From positions 1 to 44,342 of the IMG/VR virus record IMGVR_UViG_3300048930_000335: a DNA stretch of 44,342 bases; one strand, 5' to 3'. Positions within the stretch are counted from its first letter, which is position 1. Each line of letters opens with the position of its first letter. The notes below the pieces were generated by a model. That model did no database searches. It saw only the letters and a list, made by a program, of their open reading frames with translations, and was not told the origin of the DNA. Below, piece after piece: positions 16,976 to 24,918 of this stretch. Source of the stretch: a virus. Made by a program: the position numbers and the translations under genes.

Positions 16976-17712
16976 CGCTGGTGACGTTCCGCGACACGCT
17001 CCGGGGCGCGCTGCCGCGCTGGCTGCAGGGCGACAACGCGGTCACGCGCGCGGGCCGGCTCGTGTACGCGATCGGGGTGCAGATCGACGCGGTTGCCGAT
17101 GCGCTGATCGGCGGCGTCAAGTCGCGCTTCCCGGGCGTATACAGCACCGAGACGATCCCGGTGATCGGACGCGAGCGGCGAATCATTCGCGGCCCGTTCG
17201 AGGGGGACGAGCAGTACGCCGCGCGGCTCCGTGGCGCGTTCGATGCCCATCGCCGCGCCGGCAACCCGTTCGCGCTGCTCGAGCAGCTCCGGGCGTACCT
17301 CGCGCCCGAAACGCCGAGCGTGCTCGTGTCCGTGGTCAATCGCAACGGCACCGTCTACGCGCTCGACACCAGCGGCGTCCCCACTGTCACGGGCGGCGCC
17401 TGGGACTGGGACGCTACGCCGGAACTCTGGTCGCGGTTCTGGGTCGTGCTCCGCGATACGAAATGGACGGACGAGGGCATCAACTCGGACCCGGGCGTGT
17501 TCGGCGAGGCCGGCACCATGGGCAGCACGGCGACGGTCGAGGAAGTGGCCGCGGTCCGCTCGATCGTGTCGCAGTGGACGCCGCCGCACGCGCAGTGTGT
17601 GAACGTGATCGTGGTGCTGGACGGCGCCGCATGGGACGCAGATCAACCGGATGGCGATTGGCAGTTGTGGGGTAACCGCAACCCGGCCGCCGTCTACTGG
17701 GATGGCACATGA
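16972..17712 (+). CDS. Baseplate tail protein I / Mu gp48-like
   Basis: A 246-residue protein after the J-like wedge, where P2 gpI or Mu gp48 is found; it connects wedge to tail fibre. The helical N-terminus (RDTLRGALPRWLQGDN, GRLVYAIGVQIDAVADALIGG) and FEGDEQYAARLRGAFDAHRRAGNPFALLEQLRAYL are typical. The C-terminus is strand-rich. ATG 16972 in an ATGA overlap is chosen in place of an earlier in-frame TTG. Confidence 0.75.
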   Translation: MTLVTFRDTLRGALPRWLQGDNAVTRAGRLVYAIGVQIDAVADALIGGVKSRFPGVYSTETIPVIGRERRIIRGPFEGDEQYAARLRGAFDAHRRAGNPFALLEQLRAYLAPETPSVLVSVVNRNGTVYALDTSGVPTVTGGAWDWDATPELWSRFWVVLRDTKWTDEGINSDPGVFGEAGTMGSTATVEEVAAVRSIVSQWTPPHAQCVNVIVVLDGAAWDADQPDGDWQLWGNRNPAAVYWDGT

Positions 17713-18275
17713 GCACAGAATACGCCGGCGCTAACACCTTTCACGCGACGTGCACACTGCCGTCCGACGGGGACAACCGCAGCGCAACGGTTTGGAACGC
17801 GCCGCTTGAGGACTTGGCGGACCGGACGGCGTGGCTGAACACGAACACGGCCAAGCTCAGCGCGGTGAATACCTTCACGGCCGCGAACACGTTCAACACG
17901 GCGACGGTATTCGCTGGAACCGTGACGCAGCGCGATCCGCTGATTCTGGACCAGGACGGGCGAATTCGCCGGCGCGTGGTCAATCTCACGGACGCATCCG
18001 CAGACGCGGACACGAGCGCGGGCGACGTGTTTGTTCTCCCGCTGCTGACCGCGGACCGCGTGATCACGATCAAGGGCGAAATCGGGGAACAGGTTACCCT
18101 GATCGCGTACGCTAACAACGGGTCTTACAAGGCGACTGTGGCGCCGGATTCTGGCGGGTCCCTGTTCAGCTCCGTGGCTCCGGAGCTGCGAAACACCGCA
18201 GGATACTGGCGAACCATGGTGCTCGAGTGTATCGCCTATCGAACATGGGCCGCTGTGGCCGGATATCGGGCGTAA
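17709..18275 (+). CDS. Tail fibre-type protein
   Basis: A 188-residue protein rich in Thr, Ala and Asn. Residues 45-75 (LNTNTAKLSAVNTFTAANTFNTATVFAG) look like the repetitive fibre-shaft segments that wind into a trimeric stalk. The C-terminal domain (VFVLPLLTADRVITIKGE, VTLIAYANNGSYKATV) is beta-rich and may form a knob. It starts the receptor-binding block. The exact receptor cannot be seen. Confidence 0.6.
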   Translation: MSTEYAGANTFHATCTLPSDGDNRSATVWNAPLEDLADRTAWLNTNTAKLSAVNTFTAANTFNTATVFAGTVTQRDPLILDQDGRIRRRVVNLTDASADADTSAGDVFVLPLLTADRVITIKGEIGEQVTLIAYANNGSYKATVAPDSGGSLFSSVAPELRNTAGYWRTMVLECIAYRTWAAVAGYRA

Positions 18276-18287
18276 AGGATCACGAAC

Positions 18288-18539
18288 ATGGCATTGAACG
18301 AAGGCACCTATTCAGCAACGGCCTGCGCCGAATACTCGGATTTCACCGGCGGTATCAGCACGATCGTGAACGGGCTCCCCGCTCGAAAAATCGTCATGAA
18401 GGCCGCTGGCAATCTCGTGTACCAAGACCCGGCGGGCACAACCGTGACCCTAACCAACCTGCCGCAGTGGTACGAACACACGGCGCAGGTGGCATCCCTG
18501 GACGCTACGCAAACCGTGGCCGTGATCGTGTACTGGTGA
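18288..18539 (+). CDS. Small beta-rich fibre-block protein
   Basis: An 83-residue protein with alternating short strands (ISTIVNGLPARKIVMKAAGNLVY, TTVTLTNLPQWYEHTAQVAS, TVAVIVYW). It follows the fibre gene after 12 bases and precedes the next by 4. It is probably a fibre or tail decoration subunit; no family is recognised. Confidence 0.6.
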   Translation: MALNEGTYSATACAEYSDFTGGISTIVNGLPARKIVMKAAGNLVYQDPAGTTVTLTNLPQWYEHTAQVASLDATQTVAVIVYW

Positions 18540-18543
18540 GACC

Positions 18544-19221
18544 ATGGCGAGCTATCTCGACGGGATTCTGAGACAGTACAACGAGCGCAAAGAGCCGATC
18601 GTGTGCGTCGCTGCGGCCGCCGAAAGTGTAGACACGGCGTCACCAGCAAGCGCTGTTTTCGATTCGTACACGGTATCGCCCGGGTCGATCGTGTTCCTGC
18701 CGAATCAGTCGAACCCGGTGGAACTCGGACCGTGGCAGTTCAATGGCGTGGGCGCGCCACTAACGCGGCCCGCATCGTTCTCCGGCGAGCCGGGTCAGCC
18801 CTGTTTCGTGAGCGGTGGAGACCTATGGAAGGGGACCTATTTCCTGCTCGTTTCGGGCTCGGTTGCGGGCACCAAAGTGTTTCACTCCTCGCCCGAAGTG
18901 GCGCGCGCGATCTCGGTGAACGCGGGCGGCTCGCTCTCGTTTGACGTGCCAGTCCCGACCGATACGCGGCTCGATGTGCGGGTAGATCTCGTCGGGAGCG
19001 TTGACGGTGTGCTGACTGAGTACACGTATCAGGGCCGCTTCGTGAATGACTCCGGCACGGTTGACGCGGTCTCTGGGTTTGCCGAAACGGTATCCGCTGG
19101 CGGTTCGCTCGCCCCCGCCGTGGCAGTCGGGAGCGGCAAAATCTCCGTGACGTGCGACGCTGACGGGACGTACCAAACGCATTTTAGGATCAAGGTTTGG
19201 ACGATCCGGGGGGCGCTATGA
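18544..19221 (+). CDS. Tail fibre-block protein of unknown function
   Basis: A 225-residue protein with a short helical N-terminus (ASYLDGILRQYNERKEP), a jelly-roll-like middle (SIVFLPNQSNPVELGPWQFNG, LWKGTYFLLVSGSVAG) and a second beta domain (SLSFDVPVPTDTRLDVRVDL). It ends in an ATGA overlap with the large adhesin at 19218, so both are co-translated. It may be an adaptor that attaches the adhesin to the baseplate. Confidence 0.6.
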   Translation: MASYLDGILRQYNERKEPIVCVAAAAESVDTASPASAVFDSYTVSPGSIVFLPNQSNPVELGPWQFNGVGAPLTRPASFSGEPGQPCFVSGGDLWKGTYFLLVSGSVAGTKVFHSSPEVARAISVNAGGSLSFDVPVPTDTRLDVRVDLVGSVDGVLTEYTYQGRFVNDSGTVDAVSGFAETVSAGGSLAPAVAVGSGKISVTCDADGTYQTHFRIKVWTIRGAL

Positions 19222-21464
19222 TCAACATCGGGATCACTCTACTTCGGCGCCGGCTCACCGTCGGAGACGCTGACAATCAGTCTCCCGCCGTTGCGATCGT
19301 GGCCCCTGCCGCGGCTTCCACCGTCTACGCCGGCGACGCTTTCACCATCTCCGGCACTGCCAGCGATGCGGACGGGACAGTGAGCTACGTGGACGTGTAC
19401 CTGGGGGACCCGGGCGCCGGCGGATACTGGCTCGGGCGAGCTAACGGCGCCGCGTCATGGTCATTCTCGTGCGCGCTATCCAACGCCCGCGCAGGCGCAC
19501 GTGACCTGTATGCGGTCGCTACGGATGACGACGGGGCGACCACCAAATCAGCGGCCACAAGCATTACCGTCGCCACGACATTGGCGCGCCTCACGAACCT
19601 CGCGGGAGCTGCGCCGCTGGTTGCAGTATGGGGCAGCAACTACGCGGGCGGCACCTGGACGAATCAGGGGAGCGGTGGGGACCTCACGCAAGCGACGGGT
19701 GTGAATCAGCCAGCAGGCGGGACGGTTGAGGCAGACTATGGTCTAACCTTCGCGGCGACTGACCCGGACTACCTGGACATTCCGCTTGTGCTCTCGACGC
19801 GCACGACGTTCACGCTCGCGCTGTCGTTCGTAACCACGACGGGCGCAACGAACCGGGATATCTACAGTTGCAATAATACGTCATTCACGGTCCGCTACAC
19901 CACCGGAGGGCTGCTACGCATCCACACTGGGGCGGGCGCTTACGGTGAGGTCGCCGTCTCTAGCGGCCGGCGCCATGATATCGTCATCGTCTACAACGGG
20001 GCGGGAGCAGCCAACGCAGACCGGCTTAAGCTCTGGGTCGATGGCCGCGAGCAAACGCTTGCGTTCACCGGCACCATCATTGCCGCCATGGCTACCCACA
20101 CAGTGAGCCGCCTGGGGTACAATACCGGCGGTTCAAACCCGTTCCCGGGGACCATTTGGGGATTCGCGATTTTGCCAGCTGCGCTCAACTCGACACAGGT
20201 CGCCCAGCTCATGGCGACATGGGGCGCGGTAATTCGGGGCTCGCAGGCGCGCAAGTCGCTCGCAATTACGGCGAGCGCCCACAATACGTTTACGCATTGC
20301 ATCGGTATTGAGTCTCAAAACATCTGGTCCTACGACACGAGCCAGTTTGCCATTTACGCCAAGTACCCGGGCGTGGAGATTGCTGTGGCGAAGCGCACGC
20401 TCCCGGACGGGGCGTGGACCGAGGACGTGAGCCCAATCACCAACTCACTCCCGGCTGACCCGCACTATTTCATAAGCGGCTGCGCGGACGGCGACGGCTA
20501 CAATCACATTGGCGGCATTATCCACAATGAGCCCATGACGTTGTGGCGAGGCGCAACCCCGGGCGCCTATGACCTGGACGCATGGCAAGCGCTGCCGATT
20601 GTCTCCGGCGAGTCTGGCATCGAGGACTCGGTCTCGTACGAGCAGTTCGTGCGGATGCCCAACGGCAACCTGCTGATGACATTCCGCGACGGCGGAGCGG
20701 CCGCGGGGAATACGCATATCCGGGTCTATGACACTGCTTCGGAAACCTGGTCGTCCGTCGCGAGCCCGTTCGTGCTCGGCACCACGCTCCGAAGCGCGTA
20801 CCTTAACCAGCCGGTTGTCGGCCGTGACGGGGTTATCCACCTGTTTTGGCTGTTTTACGAGGACAGCTCGACCGCGCTTCGCGGCCTCTATTACGCCAAG
20901 AGCGCCGACGGCGGAACGACGTGGACCAAGGCCGACGGGTCCGCACTGACACTGCCCATCACCAATGATTCCGACTGCGAGCGTATCGCGACAATCGGCG
21001 AGGGCGTGGGTCTGGTGTCAATGCAGGGGGCGTGCGTTGATGATGCGGGGCGGCCGATGGTCGTGACCTCGTGGGACGTTAACAGCAGCACACTCTACCA
21101 GCACGTTGTGTATCGCTGGACTGGCTCTGCTTGGGCTGCGAGTACTATCGGCGGGGAGACGGCAGCAGCACCGGCCGTGCAGGCTCTGTCTCGAACTCGC
21201 ATCTTCTCGAAGGGCGCAAAGACGTGGGTTGTGTTTCGGTCAAACGCTCGCGGCGAAGGCGCCCGAGTCGCGGAGACAACGGACTTTGCAACATGGGACG
21301 TGTGGCGCCTAGCCGATGACGTGCTCCACGAGTGGATGCCTTCTATCGATGTAGATCGGTGGCGTGAGGAGGGCGTGTACTCAACCCTTTATTACGACGC
21401 TCGCGACGGCGGGACGCCGGTCGCGGCTGCTGCCTACGCTCTCGACTGGAGGCCGACGCTATGA
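19218..21464 (+). CDS. Multidomain adhesin: Ig-like, LamG-like and BNR beta-propeller
   Basis: A 748-residue protein ending the tail block. Domains in order: residues 15-115 Ig-like (PAVAIVAPAAASTVYAGDAF, SGTASDADGTVSYVDVYLG); about 120-335 a LamG/concanavalin-like sandwich (TFTLALSFVTTTGAT, HDIVIVYNGAG, RLKLWVDGREQTL, IWGFAILPAALNSTQVAQL); about 345-748 a propeller with an Asp-box (SADGGTTW, about residue 563) and a GYNHIGGIIHNEPMTLWRG segment near 425 resembling the BNR_4 family found in some polysaccharide-degrading proteins. The likely role is binding, and possibly cutting, a surface polysaccharide of the host. The enzyme activity is inference; catalytic residues are not resolved. Confidence 0.78.
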   Translation: MINIGITLLRRRLTVGDADNQSPAVAIVAPAAASTVYAGDAFTISGTASDADGTVSYVDVYLGDPGAGGYWLGRANGAASWSFSCALSNARAGARDLYAVATDDDGATTKSAATSITVATTLARLTNLAGAAPLVAVWGSNYAGGTWTNQGSGGDLTQATGVNQPAGGTVEADYGLTFAATDPDYLDIPLVLSTRTTFTLALSFVTTTGATNRDIYSCNNTSFTVRYTTGGLLRIHTGAGAYGEVAVSSGRRHDIVIVYNGAGAANADRLKLWVDGREQTLAFTGTIIAAMATHTVSRLGYNTGGSNPFPGTIWGFAILPAALNSTQVAQLMATWGAVIRGSQARKSLAITASAHNTFTHCIGIESQNIWSYDTSQFAIYAKYPGVEIAVAKRTLPDGAWTEDVSPITNSLPADPHYFISGCADGDGYNHIGGIIHNEPMTLWRGATPGAYDLDAWQALPIVSGESGIEDSVSYEQFVRMPNGNLLMTFRDGGAAAGNTHIRVYDTASETWSSVASPFVLGTTLRSAYLNQPVVGRDGVIHLFWLFYEDSSTALRGLYYAKSADGGTTWTKADGSALTLPITNDSDCERIATIGEGVGLVSMQGACVDDAGRPMVVTSWDVNSSTLYQHVVYRWTGSAWAASTIGGETAAAPAVQALSRTRIFSKGAKTWVVFRSNARGEGARVAETTDFATWDVWRLADDVLHEWMPSIDVDRWREEGVYSTLYYDARDGGTPVAAAAYALDWRPTL

Positions 21465-21715
21465 CTATCGCTCTCGCAATCGCACTCCTCACCGTCATCT
21501 CACGCCGGCTCGCCGCGGCTCGCCCTCTTTGGGCGCTGCTTCCGGCTCGCTTGCGATGGCTCCCTCCCGCTGTCCTCGGCGCGGTGGGCGTCGCGCTCGA
21601 ACTCCTTCCGGGCGTGCAGTCCCCGGAGCAGTGGGTGGACCTGGCGCTGGCCGTGGTCGTGGTGCTGGCGCTGGCGTGGCAAGCGGGCGCTCACGCTCCA
21701 GAGGTGCAGTCATGA
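21461..21715 (+). CDS. Holin-like membrane protein
   Basis: An 84-residue protein with two hydrophobic spans: residues 1-14 plus a basic turn, then about 27-47 (WLPPAVLGAVGVALELLPGV) and about 58-75 (VDLALAVVVVLALAWQAG). Size and position at the start of the lysis block suit a holin that permeabilises the inner membrane at lysis time. It overlaps the adhesin by 4 bases. There is no sequence family match beyond topology. Confidence 0.6.
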   Translation: MTIALAIALLTVISRRLAAARPLWALLPARLRWLPPAVLGAVGVALELLPGVQSPEQWVDLALAVVVVLALAWQAGAHAPEVQS

Positions 21716-21909
21716 CCCGCCACCGTTTCGGGCTGCTGCCGCTGCTCTTCGCGATCGGCTGCGTTCGTCCACCGGACCCGTGCACGCCCGTGGCTGCTGA
21801 GGTGCTGCAGGCCGCGTGCCTCAAGGCGATCGACAACGCGAAGACGGTGCAGGACGTGGAGCGGATCGATCTTGCGTGCCGCACATTGCAAGAGGCGAGG
21901 TGCCTGTGA
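21712..21909 (+). CDS. Small lipoprotein, possible o-spanin
   Basis: A 65-residue protein beginning MTRHRFGLLPLLFAIGC: basic, hydrophobic core, then a lipobox-like AIGC with the modified Cys at residue 17. The mature part is short and has three further cysteines (CTP, AAC, LAC, with another in the last three residues). Lysis-block outer-membrane lipoproteins often act as o-spanins that help disrupt the outer membrane. No matching i-spanin is obvious. The start is fixed by the ATGA overlap with the holin-like gene. Confidence 0.6.
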   Translation: MTRHRFGLLPLLFAIGCVRPPDPCTPVAAEVLQAACLKAIDNAKTVQDVERIDLACRTLQEARCL

Positions 21910-22088
21910 TGTCGATCTTGCGCTGGCTGCCGCTCACGCTCGAGGCCGTCGAGAAGCTGCTCACGATCGCCGAACGTCTCCGGGGCCGACCACGTACCAC
22001 GCGCGAACTGCAGGACGAACTGCGGCAGACTGCTGACAAGCGAAAGCGAGAGCTGGAGAATGGTCGAAGCCGTGGAGCGAACCGTTGA
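21909..22088 (+). CDS. Small amphipathic basic protein in the lysis block
   Basis: A 59-residue protein: an amphipathic N-terminal helix (LRWLPLTLEAVEKLLTIAERL) followed by a very charged helix (TTRELQDELRQTADKRKREL). It starts within the TGATG after the lipoprotein gene. It has no signal peptide. It could be a membrane-associated lysis accessory. Confidence 0.55.
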   Translation: MSILRWLPLTLEAVEKLLTIAERLRGRPRTTRELQDELRQTADKRKRELENGRSRGANR

Positions 22089-22287
22089 CGCGTTACGGGC
22101 TGCGCTCGAGTCGGGTGACGAGGAAGCTGCTTGGGCAGCGATCGAGTCGCAACCCGTCGTGCGGATCTTGGACGTGCTCGACGTGCTCGAGCAGGTCCAG
22201 CGAGAGGCGGCGAACTGCGTGATGGTGCCGTCACGCGCGCTCTCCCGGGTGCAAACGCTGCTCGAGCTCAGGGCGGTGGCCAGGTGA
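22060..22287 (+). CDS. Small acidic helical protein of unknown function
   Basis: A 75-residue all-helical protein (ALRAALESGDEEAAWAAIES, RILDVLDVLEQVQREAANC). GGAGA lies upstream of the ATG. It overlaps the previous gene by 29 bases and the endolysin start by 4 (GTGA), so it is placed to be co-translated with the endolysin. Confidence 0.6.
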   Translation: MVEAVERTVDALRAALESGDEEAAWAAIESQPVVRILDVLDVLEQVQREAANCVMVPSRALSRVQTLLELRAVAR

Positions 22288-23054
22288 CTGCCGTGGTCAA
22301 TCGCGATGTCTGGGCGCGTCCGTACGTGCTGCGGGCGCTTGCGGATGTGCTGGGGCGCGATCCGTACGCGGCCGAGGTGTACGCGCTGCAGGGCGTGACC
22401 CGGCTGGAGTCGTTTTACGGGGCCGGCTGGCGCTCGCCGCCTCACGCGCCGGATATGGTCGCGAGCCTGAACATGGGCGCGGTCCAGTGCACAAAGCACT
22501 GGGCGCAGTTCGGCACCAAGCCAGCCGCCGGCCCTATGCCGAACCTGCAGCACCATGTGGTCCCGTCCGCGGTCCCGGGCTGCTGCGCGCTTGCGGTCGA
22601 TTCGCGGCCGGCACCCGACGGCAAAACCCGCCTGTGGTACGTGGGGCCTTACCGCTGCTACACGGACCCGGCCGAGGCGTTTGCTCACGTCGCGCGCATC
22701 CTGCTCCGGATGAACGTGATTGGCAGCGCGTCCGCGTCCGTGACCTCGAGGACGTTCCGGGCCGTGTCCACGCGCATGTTCGAGGCGCGGTACTACGAAG
22801 GGCCGCCGGGATCGCGCGAGGAGAAAATCGCGTACCACGAGACGGCCCTGTCCCGGAACTGCGCCGCGATCTCGAAGGCGCTCGGGGAGCCGCTCGGACT
22901 CGGACCGGCACCCGTACCCGAACGCGTGATCCCGGCGCCGCCCCGTGGCCCTGAGCTACCCGGACCGCTGCCGGTGGTCGAGGTGGACGACGACAACATC
23001 GCGGCCATTGCCGCCGACCTGGCCCGCCGCGTGATCCGGGAGTACCGGCAATGA
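22284..23054 (+). CDS. Endolysin, lysozyme-like peptidoglycan hydrolase
   Basis: A 256-residue protein starting at GTG 22284 in a GTGA overlap. Residues 38-70 carry a lysozyme/transglycosylase-like signature: GVTRLESFYGAGW with probable catalytic Glu42, then SLNMGAVQ, the equivalent of the NxGAxQ substrate loop. Residues about 175-200 (EARYYEGPPGSREEKIAYHE) fit a glucosaminidase-like C-lobe. From about 215 a Pro-rich linker leads to an acidic helix. No signal peptide is visible, so release depends on the holin. It degrades the wall at lysis. Confidence 0.72.
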   Translation: MTAVVNRDVWARPYVLRALADVLGRDPYAAEVYALQGVTRLESFYGAGWRSPPHAPDMVASLNMGAVQCTKHWAQFGTKPAAGPMPNLQHHVVPSAVPGCCALAVDSRPAPDGKTRLWYVGPYRCYTDPAEAFAHVARILLRMNVIGSASASVTSRTFRAVSTRMFEARYYEGPPGSREEKIAYHETALSRNCAAISKALGEPLGLGPAPVPERVIPAPPRGPELPGPLPVVEVDDDNIAAIAADLARRVIREYRQ

Positions 23055-23464
23055 CGCCGCCGCGCGACCCTCACTCCGCCGCCGCGCGCAAGATCGCGAC
23101 CGAGCTCGAACTGCTGACCGCGGCGAGTCACGACCACGAGGCGCGACTACGCGCGGTCGAGACCATGCCGGCAACGCTGGCCGAGCACGGGGCCGAGCTC
23201 CGCGCGATCCGGCAGTCACTGGACGGCCTACACGCCGCCGTGCTGGCCGTTTCGCGGGACCGGGCTGGCGATGGTCGGCCGGCGAACGGAAACGCGTCCA
23301 GCCCCATCCTGGCGGCCGCTTGGGACCGTCTCGGGGGCTGGCTCGTGCTGGCCGGGTCCGTGGCTGCTATCGCGGCCGCGTCCGCGATCGCGCAGTCGTG
23401 CGGGCATCCGCTGCCGCAGGTGCCGCATGTGGCTCCGGCTGCGTCGGCGCGCCCGCTCCCGTAA
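23051..23464 (+). CDS. Coiled-coil protein with one membrane span (XhlA/spanin-like)
   Basis: A 137-residue protein. Residues 10-70 form a coiled coil (ELELLTAASHDHEARLRAVE, LAEHGAELRAIRQSLDGLH). Residues about 97-117 form one membrane span (GGWLVLAGSVAAIAAASAIA), followed by a Pro/Ala-rich end. The topology resembles hemolysin XhlA-type lysis accessories. It overlaps the endolysin by 4 bases and is the last rightward late gene; its end overlaps the convergent minus-strand gene by 98 bases. Confidence 0.6.
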   Translation: MTPPRDPHSAAARKIATELELLTAASHDHEARLRAVETMPATLAEHGAELRAIRQSLDGLHAAVLAVSRDRAGDGRPANGNASSPILAAAWDRLGGWLVLAGSVAAIAAASAIAQSCGHPLPQVPHVAPAASARPLP

Positions 23465-23582
23465 GCAGCGTCGCCCGCGCCCAGTCCGCCAGGCACCGCG
23501 CCCGCGCCCGGGTAGCGGCCGCCTCCAGCGCGGCGAGCTCGTCCGGGGTGAGGCGCATCTCGAATCGTGCGGAGCGGGTCAT
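23367..23582 (-). CDS. Small ribbon-helix-helix-like DNA-binding protein
   Basis: A 71-residue protein with SARFEMRLTPDELAALEAAATRAR at the start, the strand-helix-helix pattern of small ribbon-helix-helix or MobC-type proteins. The C-terminal 30 residues are Ala/Pro/Arg-rich and lie antisense to the rightward lysis gene, so true function resides in the first 40. It overlaps the upstream gene's stop by 4 bases. It may regulate its own leftward operon. Confidence 0.55.
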   Translation of the reverse strand: MTRSARFEMRLTPDELAALEAAATRARARCLADWARATLLTGAGAPTQPEPHAAPAAADARTTARSRTRPR

Positions 23583-23869
23583 AGTGTTCCCTCGTCCGCT
23601 CTATCGGTCTCGATCGGCGTCCCGAGGAGTAGCTGACCGATTGTCAGCTCTATGCGCGCGCGGCACGCTTCCTCGGCGAAAGGCGCTGCGTCGGGGGGCT
23701 CGTCCGCGGCAACCGTCCACATTCGGTCGCCGAAGTACACGCTAAACTCGACGGACGCGGGCCCGTACGGGTACGGGACTCGTCGGCGAGTAACGCGGAG
23801 CCGAGTGGCTCGGTCGGCCATGTCTGTCACATACACGTCAAGCAGTATCACCCCATCCTTGTCAATCAT
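23579..23869 (-). CDS. Hypothetical protein
   Basis: A 96-residue protein, strand-rich at the start (GVILLDVYVTDM, TRLRVTRRRVPYPYGPASVE) and ending in a helix (EEACRARIELTIGQLLLG). AGGAGG precedes the ATG, downstream of a strong hairpin at 23892-23926. No family is recognised. Confidence 0.65.
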   Translation of the reverse strand: MIDKDGVILLDVYVTDMADRATRLRVTRRRVPYPYGPASVEFSVYFGDRMWTVAADEPPDAAPFAEEACRARIELTIGQLLLGTPIETDRADEGTL

Positions 23870-23891
23870 GAAACCCTGTGCCTCCTACCGC

Positions 23892-23926
23892 GAAAGCCCC
23901 GGCCCTGGTGAGGGTGCGGGGCTTTC
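23892..23926. terminator. Strong inverted repeat between convergent operons
   Basis: GAAAGCCCCG (23892-23901) pairs perfectly with CGGGGCTTTC (23917-23926), and inside it CCCT (23903-23906) pairs with AGGG (23911-23914). The palindrome lies in a 72-base gap and can fold from either strand. It could stop rightward late transcription that runs past 23464, or attenuate the leftward operon before its last two genes. T-runs after the stem are short. Confidence 0.6.
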
Positions 23927-23941
23927 TGGCGCTGAGCACCC

Positions 23942-24244
23942 TTAGTCAGCCAGATCCGGGTAGCCGAGCGACTTCAGCACCGCGCGCGTCGGTTTCACTC
24001 GCTCCACGAGCGCGCGGCCGTTCTGGGCTATCCGTACGACCCGAGCAAGTCCCTCGGCGAAAGTCGCAACGTTATTTGTGGTGCCGCACCAGCCGGTTAG
24101 GCGAGGCTCGTTGGACATGTTCGTGTGCGCGGGCCTGCTCTGCAGGTGCCGCCTGGTCGGCATCCCGCGCTCGTGTCGCTCGGTCTTAACAAGAAAACCG
24201 ACCTGTCCAACCTGCATCCCGTAGGTGTCGCTATCAATCCACAT
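23942..24244 (-). CDS. Hypothetical protein
   Basis: A 100-residue protein starting MWIDSDTYGMQVGQVGFLVK. The start at 24244 has AAAGGA 7 bases upstream. The C-terminus (RVVRIAQNGRALVERVKPTR) is basic, and a central segment has the only Cys. No family is recognised. Three hairpins at 24269-24378 lie in its leader. Confidence 0.6.
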   Translation of the reverse strand: MWIDSDTYGMQVGQVGFLVKTERHERGMPTRRHLQSRPAHTNMSNEPRLTGWCGTTNNVATFAEGLARVVRIAQNGRALVERVKPTRAVLKSLGYPDLAD

Positions 24245-24268
24245 GTGAGAGTCCTTTCGGAACGTTGC

Positions 24269-24378
24269 CGGCGCACCGTGCGCCGCTGACAATCCAGAAT
24301 GTACGGCGCTCCGCCGTACGTTGCAAGGACAATCGGCAGGCTGACCCCGAAACCCTTTCCGCCATGCCCGAACATGGC
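24269..24378. repeat. Three adjacent inverted repeats in a 140-base leader
   Basis: CGGCGCA (24269-24275) pairs with TGCGCCG (24279-24285); GTACGGCG (24301-24308) with CGCCGTAC (24312-24319); GCCATG (24361-24366) with CATGGC (24373-24378). They fill the gap between the HNH gene and the next minus-strand gene. Possible roles are attenuation, RNA stabilisation or protein binding. Confidence 0.5.
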
Positions 24379-24387
24379 CGACGCGGG

Positions 24388-24918
24388 TTAGGCCCAATTC
24401 TCGCCGCGCCGTATCCTGTGGATCGTGTTCGGGTGTACGCCGAACCGTTGCGCAAGCCGCTGCGCGTACTTGGGGCCCGGCTCCGCCGCTCGTATCGCGT
24501 CCACGTCAGCGGCCGCTAGCTTGGCGCGCCCGTGTCGCTCGCCTCGCGGCATGAGTCCGTCCCGCTGCGCGTCCCGGATGTTGTCCGCTCTCGTGGCCAG
24601 GTACAGGTGCGCCGGGTTACAGCACAGCGTGACGTTGCAACGGTGGCAGACGCAGGCGCCATCCGGGATGGGTCCGTGTTCGAGCTCGTACGCGAGCCGG
24701 TGAGCGTTCACGGTCTTGGCGCCCCGCTTGATCGCGCCGTAGCCGGACCGAACGGAAGCGCCTGACCAGAGCCAGCACCCGGACTCGGTAACGTGCAGGC
24801 GGCGCCAGAATTTGGCACCCGTGTCTTTGACGTTTTGGGGCGGCCCGTCCGGTACCTCGGCGGTTTCGGCGAACGAGGCGGTCGAATTCTCGCGTGTTTT
24901 TGGGCTGTACTCGTCCAC
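24388..24918 (-). CDS. HNH endonuclease with C-terminal helix-turn-helix
   Basis: A 176-residue protein from GTG 24918, chosen because AGGAGGT lies 4 bases upstream. Residues 36-115 form the HNH domain seen in phage homing-type endonucleases: FWRRLHVTESGCWLW, NAHRLAYELEHGP, then CVCHRC, CCNPAHL and ATRADNIRDA, giving a metal site with paired Cys and the HNH His/Asn. Residues 135-175 (AAADVDAIRAAEPGPKYAQR, QRFGVHPNTIHRIRRG) form a DNA-binding HTH. It is probably a mobile, self-spreading gene. It is open without a stop to the Cys-rich segment upstream. Confidence 0.82.
   Translation of the reverse strand: MDEYSPKTRENSTASFAETAEVPDGPPQNVKDTGAKFWRRLHVTESGCWLWSGASVRSGYGAIKRGAKTVNAHRLAYELEHGPIPDGACVCHRCNVTLCCNPAHLYLATRADNIRDAQRDGLMPRGERHGRAKLAAADVDAIRAAEPGPKYAQRLAQRFGVHPNTIHRIRRGENWA

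Noticed and set aside
24097-24375. Minus-strand frame starting MFGHGGKGFGVSLPIVLATY
   Set aside because: It reads reasonably, but has no ribosome site and overlaps most of the gene at 23942-24244, which has a strong one.
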